From NCBI RefSeq assembly GCF_007859075.1, contig NZ_VOAK01000025.1, positions 62,001-126,000 on the forward strand: a stretch of 64,000 nt of DNA, in the 5' to 3' direction. Made by a program: the position numbers and the translations under genes. The notes beneath the pieces were generated by a model, which saw nothing but the letters and a program-made list of their open reading frames with translations, searched no databases and was not told the origin of the DNA. The DNA is from Gemmobacter aquaticus. Lineage in GTDB: Bacteria; Pseudomonadota; Alphaproteobacteria; Rhodobacterales; Rhodobacteraceae. Each line of letters begins with the position of its first letter. Within the stretch, counting starts at the first letter, position 1. This document shows positions 63,342 to 64,000 of this stretch, piece by piece.

Positions 63342-64000
63342 ATGCAGCACCCCCGCGCGCTTCTGGCCTCGATCTTCGGCTTTGGGGCCTTCCGCCCCGG
63401 CCAGGAAGAGATCGTCGATGCCGTGTTGGCCGGGCGCGATACGCTGGCCATCATGCCAACCGGCGGGGGCAAGTCGCTTTGCTTTCAGCTGCCTGCCCTG
63501 TGCCGGGGTGGGGTCACGGTTGTCATCTCGCCGCTGATTGCGCTGATGCGCGATCAGGTCCGGTCCTTGCGTGAGGCGGGGGTAGAGGCCGGGGCGCTGA
63601 CATCAGGCAACACCGACGAAGAGACGGCAGAGGTGTTTCGCGCGCTGGACGAAGGGCGGCTCAAGCTTCTTTACATGGCACCCGAACGGCTTGCCTCGGC
63701 CGCCACGACCGCGCTTTTGCGCCGCATCGGGACCAGCCTGATCGCCGTGGATGAGGCGCATTGCGTCAGCCAGTGGGGCCACGACTTTCGCCCCGATTAT
63801 CTGCGCATTGGCGAGTTGAAGCGGGCGCTGGACGTGCCGCTTGCTGCATTTACCGCCACGGCCGATGCCGAGACGCGGGCCGAGATCGTCAATCGACTGT
63901 TTGGCGGGGTAGAGCCCGCGACCTTCCTGCGCGGGTTTGACCGGCCGAACATCCACCTGGCTTTTGCGGTCAAGAACAGCCCGCGTCGCCAGATCCTCGA
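63342..64000 (+). CDS. recQ: ATP-dependent DNA helicase RecQ (3' end outside window)
   Basis: A superfamily 2 3'-5' DNA helicase of recombination and replication-fork repair. About 219 residues are visible. The Q motif is GFGAFRPGQEEIVDAVL, Walker A is MPTGGGKSLCFQLPAL, then VISPLIALMRDQV, the DEAH box with the aromatic loop VDEAHCVSQWGHDFRPDY, AFTATADAETRAEI and the start of domain 2 FDRPNIHLAF. The helicase C, RQC and HRDC regions lie beyond the window. It follows yggT closely on the same strand. Confidence 0.93.
   Translation, partial: MQHPRALLASIFGFGAFRPGQEEIVDAVLAGRDTLAIMPTGGGKSLCFQLPALCRGGVTVVISPLIALMRDQVRSLREAGVEAGALTSGNTDEETAEVFRALDEGRLKLLYMAPERLASAATTALLRRIGTSLIAVDEAHCVSQWGHDFRPDYLRIGELKRALDVPLAAFTATADAETRAEIVNRLFGGVEPATFLRGFDRPNIHLAFAVKNSPRRQIL

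Overview
The window is a contiguous piece of a high-GC alphaproteobacterial chromosome. It is almost certainly from Rhodobacteraceae/Paracoccaceae, the Rhodobacter-Paracoccus-Gemmobacter type. Evidence: a Rhodobacter-type beta-barrel porin; the xth / thioredoxin-TPR / LON-domain / Trm112 / UbiH-like / amidase / aminotransferase / ftsK run; the rimP-nusA pair; lineage-restricted families (DUF3576, DUF6778); and a rhizobial/rhodobacterial glycerol ABC operon. Both window ends cut genes: nusA at the left and recQ at the right. I see no rRNA, tRNA, CRISPR array, insertion sequence or prophage. Many tight overlaps of the ATGA type point to operons.

Layout. 1-4.6 kb (minus): nusA and rimP with an attenuator-like leader, a TerC/Alx membrane protein, TspO and proline iminopeptidase. 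4.7-10 kb: ubiG with a DUF4105 protein, an aldo/keto reductase, and the carboxyspermidine decarboxylase/dehydrogenase pair for polyamine synthesis. 10-14.7 kb (minus): leuS-lptE-holA as an overlapping operon, preceded by a DUF3576 lipoprotein. 15-20 kb: porin, YggS, a GH13 amylosucrase and ribA. 20-32 kb: an OmpR-type regulator, a possible 29-aa membrane microprotein, a secreted protein, the xth-to-ftsK housekeeping run and a DUF6778 lipoprotein.

32.7-42.3 kb is accessory and catabolic. It holds a Ldh2-type oxidoreductase with a GntR-like palindrome, a TauABC/SsuABC-like importer, an ABC pair of the PQQ-dependent-alcohol-oxidation type with no quinoprotein nearby, a fumarylacetoacetate-hydrolase-like enzyme and pxpC-pxpB without pxpA. 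40.8-46.6 kb (minus) looks like a sulfide-response unit: a periplasmic adaptor, an RND pump, sulfide:quinone oxidoreductase and DUF2892. It is driven by a promoter carrying a near match to the SqrR operator.

46.8-57.2 kb is a complete glycerol system: glpD-glpS-glpT-glpP-glpQ-glpU-glpV-glpK, with divergent glpR. Glycerol enters through an ABC importer, is phosphorylated by GlpK and oxidised by GlpD. 57.2-64 kb: a CHAD protein, a compact unit with an ideal Shine-Dalgarno, an 18-codon ORF and a terminator, a queuosine-precursor transporter, a phytase-like esterase protein, mepA, a UMF1 transporter, a hotdog thioesterase, YggT and recQ.

The most unusual non-coding signals are the minus-strand unit at about 58.25-58.44 kb, the rimP leader, the putative SqrR box and the nested inverted repeats between glpV and glpK.
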